A model generated the notes under the pieces. That model was not told where the DNA came from and did no database searches. It saw only the letters and a list, made by a program, of their open reading frames with translations. The position numbers and the translations under genes were made by a program. Below, piece by piece: positions 40,199 to 49,863 of a stretch of 64,000 nt of DNA (position 1 is the first letter of the stretch; every line of letters starts with the position of its first letter). The DNA is from Helicobacter sp. MIT 21-1697 (lineage in GTDB: Bacteria > Campylobacterota > Campylobacteria > Campylobacterales > Helicobacteraceae): assembly GCF_026241255.1 (NCBI RefSeq), contig NZ_JAPHNC010000003.1, positions 1 through 64,000 of the forward strand. The letters run 5' to 3'.

Positions 40199-41236
40199 TT
40201 ATTGCGCTTGTGTAATCACCCCTCCACCCAAAACACAATCTTCTTGATACAACACAAGAGCTTGACCTTGTGCTACACCATAGGCAGATTCTAAAAGTTT
40301 TGCATAAATGTAATCGCCTTGTATATCAATTTGCGCTTTAAGTGGTGTAGAGCGGTAGCGCACTTTGACATCATACACTCCTCCATTAAAGGCTTGTGGT
40401 AGGCTTTTATTAAGGGCTTTTATAGAATCTATGGCAAGTTCTTCTTTTGTGCCAACAATGATTTCATTATTGTGTGGATTAATCGCTTTGACATAGTGAG
40501 GTTCGTGCGAGCCAAAAACGCTAAAGCCTTTGCGTTTGCCGATAGTATAGTGCATATAGCCTTTATGTGTGCCGATAGCTTTGCCATTGCTATCACGCAC
40601 AATGCCTTCATTATCCACTTTTTCGTGGAGTTTTAAAATATCAATATAGCTTTCTTCCACAAAGCAAATTTCTTGAGATTCTTTATAAGTTTGAAGTGTG
40701 CCTAGAAAGGGCAAAAGCTCAAGTGCAGTTTTTTTAATATCTTCTTTGAGAAGTGCGCCTAGGGGAAAGATGATTCTATCAATGGCTTCTTGAGGCAAGG
40801 CATAGAGGAAGTAACTTTGGTCTTTACTCTCATCAACCGCCTTTGCAATGCGCTTTATGCCATTTGCTTCTTTAATCTGTGCATAATGCCCTGTGGCGAT
40901 ATAATCGCAACCCAATTCTTGTGCCTTTTGTAGCCCTAATCCAAACTTCATCAAAGGATTACAAATCGCACAAGGATTAGGCGTTTTTCCCTCTTTGTAG
41001 GAGCTTACAAATGTATCATATACGCTTTTTTTAAACTCTTCGCGCAAATCAACAACCTGAAAATCAATATGCAAATGTGCGGCGACTTGTTCGCAGTTTT
41101 TGATATAAATATCGTGTTTTTTGTTTTTGTTATGGAGCTTGAGATAGAGTCCTATGACTTCATAGCCCTGTGATGAGAGCAAGTGAGCGCAATAGGAGCT
41201 ATCTACGCCTCCACTCATAAGTAACGCAACTTTCAC
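40199..41236 (-). CDS. mnmA: tRNA-specific 2-thiouridylase MnmA
   Basis: MnmA thiolates uridine 34 of Lys, Glu and Gln tRNAs. The 345-residue protein has the PP-loop ALLMSGGVDSSYCAHLL, the first catalytic Cys in KTPNPCAICNPLMKFG, the second in SQEICFV, and the tRNA-contact GHYAQI. The C-terminal barrel (VGTKEELAID, VKVRYRSTPLKAQI) is present. Length is as expected. Stands alone on the minus strand, divergent from hisZ. Confidence 0.95.
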   Translation of the reverse strand: MKVALLMSGGVDSSYCAHLLSSQGYEVIGLYLKLHNKNKKHDIYIKNCEQVAAHLHIDFQVVDLREEFKKSVYDTFVSSYKEGKTPNPCAICNPLMKFGLGLQKAQELGCDYIATGHYAQIKEANGIKRIAKAVDESKDQSYFLYALPQEAIDRIIFPLGALLKEDIKKTALELLPFLGTLQTYKESQEICFVEESYIDILKLHEKVDNEGIVRDSNGKAIGTHKGYMHYTIGKRKGFSVFGSHEPHYVKAINPHNNEIIVGTKEELAIDSIKALNKSLPQAFNGGVYDVKVRYRSTPLKAQIDIQGDYIYAKLLESAYGVAQGQALVLYQEDCVLGGGVITQAQ

Positions 41237-41379
41237 TTGATGTCCTTAATTGTGAAATTTATGCGTGAGTGTAGCATTTTCAAGCAAATACGCATCAAAA
41301 ATTATTTTATGGTATAATCTAGGCTTTTTGAATAAAGAATCTTAATTTAAAGATAAAAATAAATTTGTAGAGGTGCATT

Positions 41380-42222
41380 GTGATTTTAGAGCACGAACTG
41401 CCGCAAGGAAGCAAGCTTTATTTTGATATGTCTGCCAAGCTCAAGCGCGATATAGAATCTTGCGCCATTAAAGCATTTTATGAGAATGATTATAGAGAGA
41501 TTGTAACGCCTTCATTTGCATTTTTAGAACATCAGGGGGATATGTTTAATCGTGAGATTGTGCGTCTAAGCAGTGAAAATAATCATCAAATTGGATTACG
41601 TTATGATACGACTCTTGATGCAATGCGTATTGTTACTAAGCGTATTATGCGCTCTAGCACACATAAGAAATGGTTTTATATTCAGCCGGTGTTTAGCTAC
41701 CCTACTACTGAAATTCATCAAATTGGGGCAGAATATTTAGGTGGAGAAAGTCTCTCTCCTGTTATGTGCTTAGGCGTGAGTATTTTACAAACATTGAATC
41801 TCACCCCTTATCTCCAAATCTCAAATATGAAGATTCCGCTTTTATGCGCCAAGCATAGCGATGTGGATATAGAAGTATTTGCCTTGCAAAATGTCGGCAA
41901 ATTGCTCCAAATGGAAGGATATATGGCAGATTTGGTGCATATTAAAACAAAGCAGGATTTGCAAAAGGCAATTTTAAACGCACCCGCATTTTTAAAAGAA
42001 GAGTTAGAGCGTCTGCTTGAATGTGCAAGTTATTGCGAATATGAGAAAACTATCTTTTCCCCACTTTTTTTTGCGCCTAGCCCATATTATGAAGATTTAT
42101 TTTTTAGAATGTTTGTGGGTAATTCAACTTTATTGCAAGGTGGCAAATATAGTGTAGATGAGCAATTTTCCTGCGGATTTGCAATCTATACTGATGAGGT
42201 AGTAGAATGCCTCTTATCTTAA
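41380..42222 (+). CDS. hisZ: ATP phosphoribosyltransferase regulatory subunit HisZ-like (HisRS paralogue)
   Basis: The 280-residue protein has the class II aminoacyl-tRNA-synthetase-like core of HisRS (GSKLYFDMSAKLKRDIE, EIVTPSFAFLEHQGD, LRYDTTLDAMRIV) but lacks the anticodon domain and is much shorter than HisRS (about 420). In Campylobacterota, such a gene precedes purA. With HisG it would catalyse or regulate the first step of histidine synthesis. A start at GTG 41381 is equally possible. A TATAAT at 41312 may be its promoter. Confidence 0.8.
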   Translation: MILEHELPQGSKLYFDMSAKLKRDIESCAIKAFYENDYREIVTPSFAFLEHQGDMFNREIVRLSSENNHQIGLRYDTTLDAMRIVTKRIMRSSTHKKWFYIQPVFSYPTTEIHQIGAEYLGGESLSPVMCLGVSILQTLNLTPYLQISNMKIPLLCAKHSDVDIEVFALQNVGKLLQMEGYMADLVHIKTKQDLQKAILNAPAFLKEELERLLECASYCEYEKTIFSPLFFAPSPYYEDLFFRMFVGNSTLLQGGKYSVDEQFSCGFAIYTDEVVECLLS

Positions 42223-43503
<1,281 letters not shown>

Positions 43504-43508
43504 AGTGT

Positions 43509-43937
43509 ATGAAGACAAAGTTTGCTCCTATTGTTTCTTTGCGCAAAAAAGATATGCAGATGTGTGAGCACGCAATGATGCAAAATGAAAGTAAAATTGC
43601 ACATAAGCAAAAACAAATAGAGCATTTGCAAAAGGATTTTTTGCAACTTAAGATACCTCAAGCTGGAACATTTTATGCTTTTAAGGCATTTGAGGAGACT
43701 AAAAATATGCTTTTAGCTCATATAAATCTTGCTCGTGATGAGCTTGAAACTCTTTTTGCACAAAGAAAAGTGCTTCAGGAGCAATACAAAAAGTGTAATA
43801 TTGAGTATGAGAAAGTGCATTTTTTGGATACAAAAGAGCAAAATGAGATGATAAAAAATGCCAAATACAAAGAAAAGCTAGAAGTTGATGAGATTGCAGT
43901 AATGCTTTATAATAATGCAGGAGGCAGAGCGATATGA
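43509..43937 (+). CDS. fliJ: Flagellar export protein FliJ-like
   Basis: The 142-residue protein is a single long coiled coil (QNESKIAHKQKQIEHLQKDF, NLARDELETLFAQRKVLQEQ), as expected for FliJ, which cycles export chaperones and activates the FliI ATPase. Position between purA and the MotE-like gene is the conserved order in Helicobacter (H. pylori HP0255-HP0257). Overlaps the next gene by four bases. Confidence 0.8.
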   Translation: MKTKFAPIVSLRKKDMQMCEHAMMQNESKIAHKQKQIEHLQKDFLQLKIPQAGTFYAFKAFEETKNMLLAHINLARDELETLFAQRKVLQEQYKKCNIEYEKVHFLDTKEQNEMIKNAKYKEKLEVDEIAVMLYNNAGGRAI

Positions 43938-44743
43938 TATATCACACACAAGGGGGAATCTACTACAAAACACTAGGTGGCATTATAGCAAGTGCATTCT
44001 TGTGCAATGTAGCTTTAGGGGTAGATTCTCAACTTCTTGATTGCAGTATTATTTTTGAAGCGCGTAAAAGTGAGGTAAAAGCACAGCTTGATGAGATTGA
44101 TGAGCGCCAACAAGCTTTGCAGGTGCTCCAAAATGCTACGCAAGTGCTTCTTGACGAAAAAGAGCGTCAGCTTAAAGATAAAGAGGCAGAGATTGACCAA
44201 AAAATTGTGCTTTTTTCACAGGAGCAAGAAAAATCAAAGGCTGAAATTGAAGAACAAAATAAGAAAAATACAGAGGCTTTAGAGCAAAAACAGCAAGAAA
44301 TAGAGCAGCTCATTGCTAAAAATGAGGAGATTCTCTCTCAAATTAAAGAAGTAAAAGATGATAAGATTATCAAGGCTTATAAGGGTATGAAAGAAGCCAA
44401 AGTCGCTGCTATACTTGCAGATATGCCAGAATCTGAAGCTGTGGAGATTCTCTCCCAAATGGAAATCAAAGATGTGGCAAAAGTTTTGGGCAAAATGGAT
44501 GACCAGAAAGCTGCTAAAATTACCTCTCAAATGCGTGCAGTAGAATCAAATCGTATGTCAAATCCACAAGATAAAGCCTTGGGAAAACCGCAAGATACAC
44601 AAGAGACAAATGAAATACAAGATACTCAAGATGCGAATGTGCAAGATGAGAGAGCACAGAATCAACCTCAAGAAAATGCGCTAGATGCACAATCAGATAC
44701 CACAGATAATAACGCCCAAGACACAGAAAATAGCCCCCAATAG
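43934..44743 (+). CDS. MotE-like flagellar protein (MgtE-N-like fold)
   Basis: The 269-residue protein has an N-terminal export or membrane segment, a long coiled coil (residues 45-140) and KAYKGMKEAKVAAILADMPE then AVEILSQMEIKDVAKVLGKM, which matches the MgtE intracellular-domain-like repeat of MotE proteins, MotC chaperones by analogy. The last 70 residues are Gln/Asp/Asn-rich and probably disordered. Role in motor assembly is inferred from homologues and context. Confidence 0.75.
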   Translation: MIYHTQGGIYYKTLGGIIASAFLCNVALGVDSQLLDCSIIFEARKSEVKAQLDEIDERQQALQVLQNATQVLLDEKERQLKDKEAEIDQKIVLFSQEQEKSKAEIEEQNKKNTEALEQKQQEIEQLIAKNEEILSQIKEVKDDKIIKAYKGMKEAKVAAILADMPESEAVEILSQMEIKDVAKVLGKMDDQKAAKITSQMRAVESNRMSNPQDKALGKPQDTQETNEIQDTQDANVQDERAQNQPQENALDAQSDTTDNNAQDTENSPQ

Positions 44744-44755
44744 CCTTATTTTTAC

Positions 44756-44768
44756 AAAAAAAAAAAAA
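44756..44768 (+). repeat. Run of 13 A upstream of the cytochrome c gene
   Basis: Thirteen A follow the stop of the MotE-like gene, 70 bases before the cytochrome start. It may be part of a terminator (the preceding bases are TTATTTTTAC), or a slip-prone spacer in a promoter. Confidence 0.5.
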
Positions 44769-44838
44769 CGCTTTTAAGTTGATTTTTATCAAGTTTAATG
44801 TATCTTTTTAGCTTAAAATTGTTTTAAAAGGAGGGTAT

Positions 44839-45432
44839 ATGAATGTGTCAATAAAGCCAATCGCATTTGCAACACTCATATTTGTATGTGTGCAAGGGAG
44901 TGAGATAAAATATGCTTCCAAAGTCAAATCACTTTACAAAGAGGGTGGAGATAAGGTTGTGGGGAGGCTTTTGCCAACAGCTCAAGTTGAGGTGCTAGAG
45001 CACAAAGGTAACAAAGTGCTTTTACGCATTCAAGGTTATAAACAAGTAAATAATCAAGCAGCCTTGTATTTTGCGCCTAATCGGCGGATTCTTAATGTAG
45101 GATTTTCTAAAAATGCGGGTGTGGCTTTTAAAAGCATAGAATCTTTTAAAGAAAGCGAAAGCAAACAAGAATGGGAACTTGCAAGCGTGGATTTATGGAG
45201 TGATGATACGCATTTGGTTGAAAGTGTTGAGCCGCTGTATAAAGAGGCAAATGAGCTTTTTGCAAATTGTTCTATTTGCCACGCTTTGCACCCGCCTAAG
45301 GAATTTAACGCAAATGCGTGGCCTAGTGTGATTAAGTCAATGAAAACGCGTGTAGGTTTTGATAATGACCAAGAATACTTAGTATCTCAATACTTACAAA
45401 AAAATGCTAAAGATATGCCAAAGGAGAAATAA
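44839..45432 (+). CDS. Periplasmic monohaem cytochrome c, electron donor of the reductase downstream
   Basis: The 197-residue protein has a signal peptide and a haem-binding motif CSICH (CxxCH) near residue 152, preceded by LYKEANELFANC. A domain of about 110 residues precedes it. The gene overlaps the start of the molybdoenzyme by one base, matching the Campylobacter jejuni Cj0265c-Cj0264c pair, which reduces TMAO and DMSO. The cytochrome would pass electrons from the membrane to the reductase. Confidence 0.85.
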   Translation: MNVSIKPIAFATLIFVCVQGSEIKYASKVKSLYKEGGDKVVGRLLPTAQVEVLEHKGNKVLLRIQGYKQVNNQAALYFAPNRRILNVGFSKNAGVAFKSIESFKESESKQEWELASVDLWSDDTHLVESVEPLYKEANELFANCSICHALHPPKEFNANAWPSVIKSMKTRVGFDNDQEYLVSQYLQKNAKDMPKEK

Positions 45433-47918
45433 TGAATACATTAAGCAGACGACAGGTGCTTCAAGCAATGGGGAAAGGTTTGGCAATATTTGCTCTTGTG
45501 CCTTTTGTGGGCTGTGATAGCGAGAGTAAAAAAGCAATCATAGAATCGGGTGTGAAAGATTTTAGTGAGAATCTTGTGCTTGATGGTGAAGTTATCACAG
45601 GGGCACATTGGGGGGTTCTTAAGGCAAAGATTAAAGATGGCAAAGTAATTTCAAGTAGCAATGCACTTAAAAACTCTATGCCAAATCCGCTCCATAGCAC
45701 AATCCCTGATTTGATTTACTCACCTACACGCATTAAGTATCCTATGGTGAGAAAATCTTATTTGGAGAATCCTGCGAGTCCTAAACCTGAATTACGTGGA
45801 GCTGATGAATGGGTGAGAGTGAGCTATGATGAGGCGATTGCGCTTATTGCTAAGGAACTTAAAGCTACTTATAAGCAAAAGGGTAAAGAGGGTGTGTTTG
45901 CTGGGAGCTATGGCTGGAAAAGTAGTGGGAATTTGCACAATGCGAGAATCTTATTGCAACGATTTATGGGTATGGCAGGTGGCTATGTGGGCGTGAGTGG
46001 GGACTATTCCACAGGCGCTTCACAAGTGATTATGCCTTATGTAGTGGGGAGTATTGAAGTCTATGAGCAGCAAACCTCTTTTTCTAGTGTGCTAGATAAT
46101 AGTCAAGTGGTAGTGATTTGGGGAGCTGACCCTATGGCTACATTGCGCAATGCTTGGACGCTTAACGAGGGCACAGGACTTGATTTTTTTGAGCAGCTTA
46201 AAAAATCTGGCAAACATATTATAAGCATTGACCCTGTGCGCAATATGACTTGTGATTATTTGGGTGCAGAGTGGTTAGCTCCATTGCCAAATACCGATGT
46301 GGCTTTAATGTTGGGTATTATGCATACAATGCTTGAGCACAATCAATATGACAAAGATTTTATAGAGAACTATACTACCGGATTTGAGCAGTTTAAAGCC
46401 TATCTTTTAGGGCAAAATGATGGCACAGCAAAAAATGCTGCTTGGGCTTCTAAAATTTGTGGCATCTCTGCTCAAAAGATAGAATCTCTCGCACAGCTTT
46501 TCTTTAATAATCGCACTATGCTTATGTCTGGCTGGGGTATGCAGAGGGCTCATCACGGAGAGCAGCCACATTGGGCTTTGGTAACTCTAGCGTGTATGAT
46601 AGGACAAATTGGATTACCCGGGGGCGGATTTGGTTTGTCTTATCATTATAGCAATGGTGGTTCTCCTACGGCGACTGCTCCTGTGGTTGGTGGGATTAAT
46701 CTTGGTAATGTAGGAAGTAGCGGTGCAGAATGGCTTATGCAAGGAAGTGATAATAATTTTCCTCTTGCGCGCATTTCTGATGCACTTCTTAATCCGGGTA
46801 AGAGCATAGAGCATAATGGCAAGAAAATCACTTATACTGATATTGATTTTATCTATTGGGCTGGGGGCAATCCGCTCGTGCATCATCAAGATACAAATAC
46901 TCTTATTAAAGCGTGGCAAAAACCTAGAACGATTGTCGTTAATGAGATTTATTGGACACCAACAGCGCGATTTGCAGATATTGTTATGCCTATTACCACA
47001 AGTTATGAGCGCAATGATATTTCAATGAGTGGGGATTATTCAAATTTGCACATTGTGCCAATGAAGCAGCTTGTGCAAAAGCAATTTGAAGCTCGTGATG
47101 ACTATCAAGTGTTTTGTGATTTGGCTAAGGCTTTTGGCGTGTATGACACATTTAGTGAAGGCAAAGATGAAATGCAATGGCTGAAAGAATTTTATGATGG
47201 AGCGCTTAAACAAGCCGAAGGATTGATGGTTACAATGCCTGATTTTGAGAGCTTTTGGCAAGCAAATGAGCCACTTAAATTTGAGATTCCATCAGAATCT
47301 GAAAATTTCGTGCGATATGCAGAATTTAGAGAAGATCCTATCCTTAATCCCCTTGGCACAGAATCTGGCTTAATTGAGATTTACTCTCAAAGCATTGCAA
47401 AATATAATTATGCGCACTGCCCTGCTCACCCCACTTGGCTTGAGCCTGTTGAGTGGCTAGGAATGGAAAACAAACCTGCCGAATTTGCACTTATCACCTC
47501 TCACCCTGCGTTAAGGCTACATTCTCAATGTGCGAATACTTCTTTGCGTAAAGATTATGCGATTGCTGATAAAGAGCCTATTTGGATTAATACCAAAGAT
47601 GCAGCAGATAAGGGCATTAAAACAGGCGATATTGTGAGCGTGAGCAATCAAAGGGGCGAAGTGTTAGCTGGTGCTTTTGTAACAGATGCGATTAAGCAAG
47701 GTGTTGTGCGATTGTGTGAGGGAGCGTGGTATGACCCACAAGAACCCGGAAAAATTGGCAGTGTATGCAAAAATGGCTCACCTAATGTCCTCACACTTGA
47801 TATGCCTACATCTCCTCTTGCTAATGGAAATATTGCACACACAGGGCTTGTAAATATCAAAAAATATGAGGGCGAAGTAAAGCCTCTTAGTGTCTTTACC
47901 GCCCCTCAAGGTGCGTAA
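45432..47918 (+). CDS. Molybdopterin S-/N-oxide reductase (TorA/BisC family)
   Basis: The 828-residue enzyme starts with a Tat signal (SRRQVLQAMGKGLAIFALV). It carries GSYGWKSSGNLHNARILLQR, SGDYSTGASQVIMPYVVGSI (the Ser ligand of molybdenum in TorA/DorA enzymes), VIWGADPMATLRNAW and the C-terminal dinucleotide-binding part (PLVHHQDTNTLIKAW, SHPALRLHSQCAN). No iron-sulphur cluster motif is present, as in TorA. It reduces TMAO, DMSO or related oxides in the periplasm, using the upstream cytochrome. Confidence 0.93.
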   Translation: MNTLSRRQVLQAMGKGLAIFALVPFVGCDSESKKAIIESGVKDFSENLVLDGEVITGAHWGVLKAKIKDGKVISSSNALKNSMPNPLHSTIPDLIYSPTRIKYPMVRKSYLENPASPKPELRGADEWVRVSYDEAIALIAKELKATYKQKGKEGVFAGSYGWKSSGNLHNARILLQRFMGMAGGYVGVSGDYSTGASQVIMPYVVGSIEVYEQQTSFSSVLDNSQVVVIWGADPMATLRNAWTLNEGTGLDFFEQLKKSGKHIISIDPVRNMTCDYLGAEWLAPLPNTDVALMLGIMHTMLEHNQYDKDFIENYTTGFEQFKAYLLGQNDGTAKNAAWASKICGISAQKIESLAQLFFNNRTMLMSGWGMQRAHHGEQPHWALVTLACMIGQIGLPGGGFGLSYHYSNGGSPTATAPVVGGINLGNVGSSGAEWLMQGSDNNFPLARISDALLNPGKSIEHNGKKITYTDIDFIYWAGGNPLVHHQDTNTLIKAWQKPRTIVVNEIYWTPTARFADIVMPITTSYERNDISMSGDYSNLHIVPMKQLVQKQFEARDDYQVFCDLAKAFGVYDTFSEGKDEMQWLKEFYDGALKQAEGLMVTMPDFESFWQANEPLKFEIPSESENFVRYAEFREDPILNPLGTESGLIEIYSQSIAKYNYAHCPAHPTWLEPVEWLGMENKPAEFALITSHPALRLHSQCANTSLRKDYAIADKEPIWINTKDAADKGIKTGDIVSVSNQRGEVLAGAFVTDAIKQGVVRLCEGAWYDPQEPGKIGSVCKNGSPNVLTLDMPTSPLANGNIAHTGLVNIKKYEGEVKPLSVFTAPQGA

Positions 47919-47947
47919 GATTCTATATTTGCAGAATCTTTACCTAT

Positions 47948-47984
47948 GCTCCTATTGCCTTGTGTTTAAGGAATAGGAGCTTTT
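47948..47984 (+). terminator. Intrinsic terminator after the reductase gene
   Basis: GCTCCTATT (47948-47956) and AATAGGAGC (47972-47980) form a perfect nine-base stem followed by TTTTG. It lies 30 bases after the stop of the reductase gene. Confidence 0.85.
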
Positions 47985-48076
47985 GTAGAATCTTTTAGCT
48001 TTTCTTGACTTTGTTTAACTACTATGTTTTGGCGATATTGTGTGAAAAGTTTGAGATTTTGCTTTTTAATAGCCCT

Positions 48077-48322
48077 CTATAAACCATCAAAGAAGTTTTG
48101 TATATTGACCTCCAAAACCTGAGCGATTTTGAGTAGATGTTCTATGTTGAAATGCTGCTTTTTGTGGTAGATTTCAGCACAAGAGATGACACTCACAGAC
48201 TTATGCCCTATGGCTAAGGAAAGTTCAAGTTGCGTTAGACCCTTTAGCTCCCTCGCTTTTTTAACATTTAAACCTATGATTTTATACGCATTGTCTATAA
48301 ATTCATCTTGTATCTTTTGCAT
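48077..48322 (-). CDS. XRE-family helix-turn-helix regulator, 81 residues
   Basis: The start is placed at ATG 48322 (MQKIQDEFIDNAYKII); an upstream start at 48382 has no better ribosome site. The HTH is GLNVKKARELKGLTQLELSL and AIGHKSVSVISCAEIY, then HFNIEHLLKIAQVLEVNI. Such small Cro/CI-like repressors often control neighbouring accessory genes. It diverges from the YkgJ-type gene and the two-gene membrane module, which are the likely targets. Confidence 0.75.
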   Translation of the reverse strand: MQKIQDEFIDNAYKIIGLNVKKARELKGLTQLELSLAIGHKSVSVISCAEIYHKKQHFNIEHLLKIAQVLEVNIQNFFDGL

Positions 48323-48423
48323 TTTTTCAACTTGTGATGATAAGGTAAATTTTATTCTAATTTGATACAATATGTTTATCAACTTGTTATAGCAAGTTTA
48401 GATATTTTTTAAGGGGGCAATGT

Positions 48424-48735
48424 TTGGATAGTTTTCCTTGCGCAAATTGCGGTGCGTGTTGTAAAAATATCAGCGGCATTAAAGAACTTAAATCTTTTGA
48501 TTTGGGCAATGGCATCTGTAAATTTTTAGATATGCAGAGCAATTTATGTAAGATTTATGAAAACCGCCCAGATATTTGCAGGGTTGATGTGATGTTTGAA
48601 AGAGTATATTTTAAACATTATACTCAACAGGAATTCTATGCACTCAATATAGAATCTTGCAACATATTGCAAGAAAAAGAGGGTATAGATAAGGATTTGA
48701 GAAACGAGATTGGATTCTCAATAAAAGAAAAATAA
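48424..48735 (+). CDS. YkgJ-type cysteine-cluster protein
   Basis: The start is a TTG at 48424 with AGGGGGCAA upstream; the ATG three bases before gives only three codons. The 103-residue protein has FPCANCGACCKNI, CKFLDMQSNLCKIY and NRPDICRVD, the CxxCxxCC...C pattern of the zinc/iron-chelating YkgJ (UPF0153) family. Its molecular role is not established. The next gene begins 11 bases later, suggesting cotranscription. Confidence 0.8.
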   Translation: MDSFPCANCGACCKNISGIKELKSFDLGNGICKFLDMQSNLCKIYENRPDICRVDVMFERVYFKHYTQQEFYALNIESCNILQEKEGIDKDLRNEIGFSIKEK

Positions 48736-48745
48736 GGAGAATAAA

Positions 48746-49765
48746 ATGCCATTACCATTAATACCTGTTGTTTTAGGAGGAGTCGCCCTTGCGACAGCTG
48801 GATATGGAGTAAAAAAAGCCATTGACGCTTATGATGATAGCCAAATGGCTGAAGCATACCACGAAAGGGCAAAAAAGAAGTTTAATGAGGCACAAGCTAG
48901 ATTAGATTCTAAAAATGCGAAAGCACAAAAGCGTTTTGAGTCGCTTGGGCTACTTCAAGAGCAGATTGTAAGAAATGAATTGCAAAGGTATGCAGATATT
49001 GTTGATAGGCTACATCTTAAAGATAATGCAGATTTACAAGATATAGTAGGGCAAGAGACCCTTGATGGACTGGCTAATACACAACAATCTATTGTTTCAT
49101 TAGAAACAACGCTTGGCGGACTTACTGGCGGAGCATTAGCTGGAGCTCTTACTGGATTTGGTATGTATGGCGGAGTTGGATTATTAGCAAGCGCTTCTAC
49201 TGGGACAGCTATTGCTTCTTTAAGCGGTGTAGCTGCTACAAATGCGACATTAGCTTGGCTTGGAGGAGGAAGTTTAGCAGCTGGTGGGCTTGGTATGGCT
49301 GGGGGCACTATGGTGCTAGGCGGTATTGTAGCTGCGCCTGTGATTGCTGTAATGGGTTCTGTTTTTGCAGCAAAAGCAGAGGAGAAAAAATATGATGCTT
49401 ATTCATATTATGATACTGTATCAGCTGTTTGCGAAACTATGGAAGCACAGGGTCTTGTGTGGAAACAACTCTCAAAAAAAGCTAAAGAAAAACGAAGTAC
49501 TCTTAGGGAAAGTAGAGTTGTATTTGACATCTCACTTGAAAAGATTGAGGGCATTATGGAAAACAAAGGGGTAACTGATATTAAAAACTCTTGGAACGCA
49601 GAAGAACATAGAGAACTTAAAACTTTAATGCAGCTCGCAGAAACTCTAGTTGTTGTCATCAATGCTCCAATTATGAATGATGATGATAGGCTTACCAAAG
49701 AGTTGATAGCACATCAAAAAGAGTGTAACAAACTTATGGAAGAGATTCAAATAAAATGGGGGTGA
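48746..49765 (+). CDS. Membrane protein with glycine-zipper hydrophobic core, 339 residues, function unknown
   Basis: An N-terminal hydrophobic helix (PVVLGGVALATAGYGV) is followed by a charged coiled coil (residues 30-85). Then comes a long Gly/Ala-rich hydrophobic block (about 125-210) with LGGLTGGALAGALTGFGMYG, ATNATLAWLGGGSLAAGGLG and GTMVLGGIVAAPVIAVMGSV, then a helical C-terminal region. The block looks like paired membrane-inserting hairpins of pore-forming or membrane-remodelling proteins. I know similar sequences as unnamed hypotheticals in diverse bacteria. ATG follows AAGGAGAATAAA. Possibly works with the next gene. Confidence 0.7.
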   Translation: MPLPLIPVVLGGVALATAGYGVKKAIDAYDDSQMAEAYHERAKKKFNEAQARLDSKNAKAQKRFESLGLLQEQIVRNELQRYADIVDRLHLKDNADLQDIVGQETLDGLANTQQSIVSLETTLGGLTGGALAGALTGFGMYGGVGLLASASTGTAIASLSGVAATNATLAWLGGGSLAAGGLGMAGGTMVLGGIVAAPVIAVMGSVFAAKAEEKKYDAYSYYDTVSAVCETMEAQGLVWKQLSKKAKEKRSTLRESRVVFDISLEKIEGIMENKGVTDIKNSWNAEEHRELKTLMQLAETLVVVINAPIMNDDDRLTKELIAHQKECNKLMEEIQIKWG

Positions 49766-49863
49766 GATACCCCTTTGTTATTGGGGTAATGCCTAATATA
49801 TTTAGGTAAGAATAAAGCAAGATACAAGAATCTTTGCTTTAAATTTCAAAATAAGGAGACTTA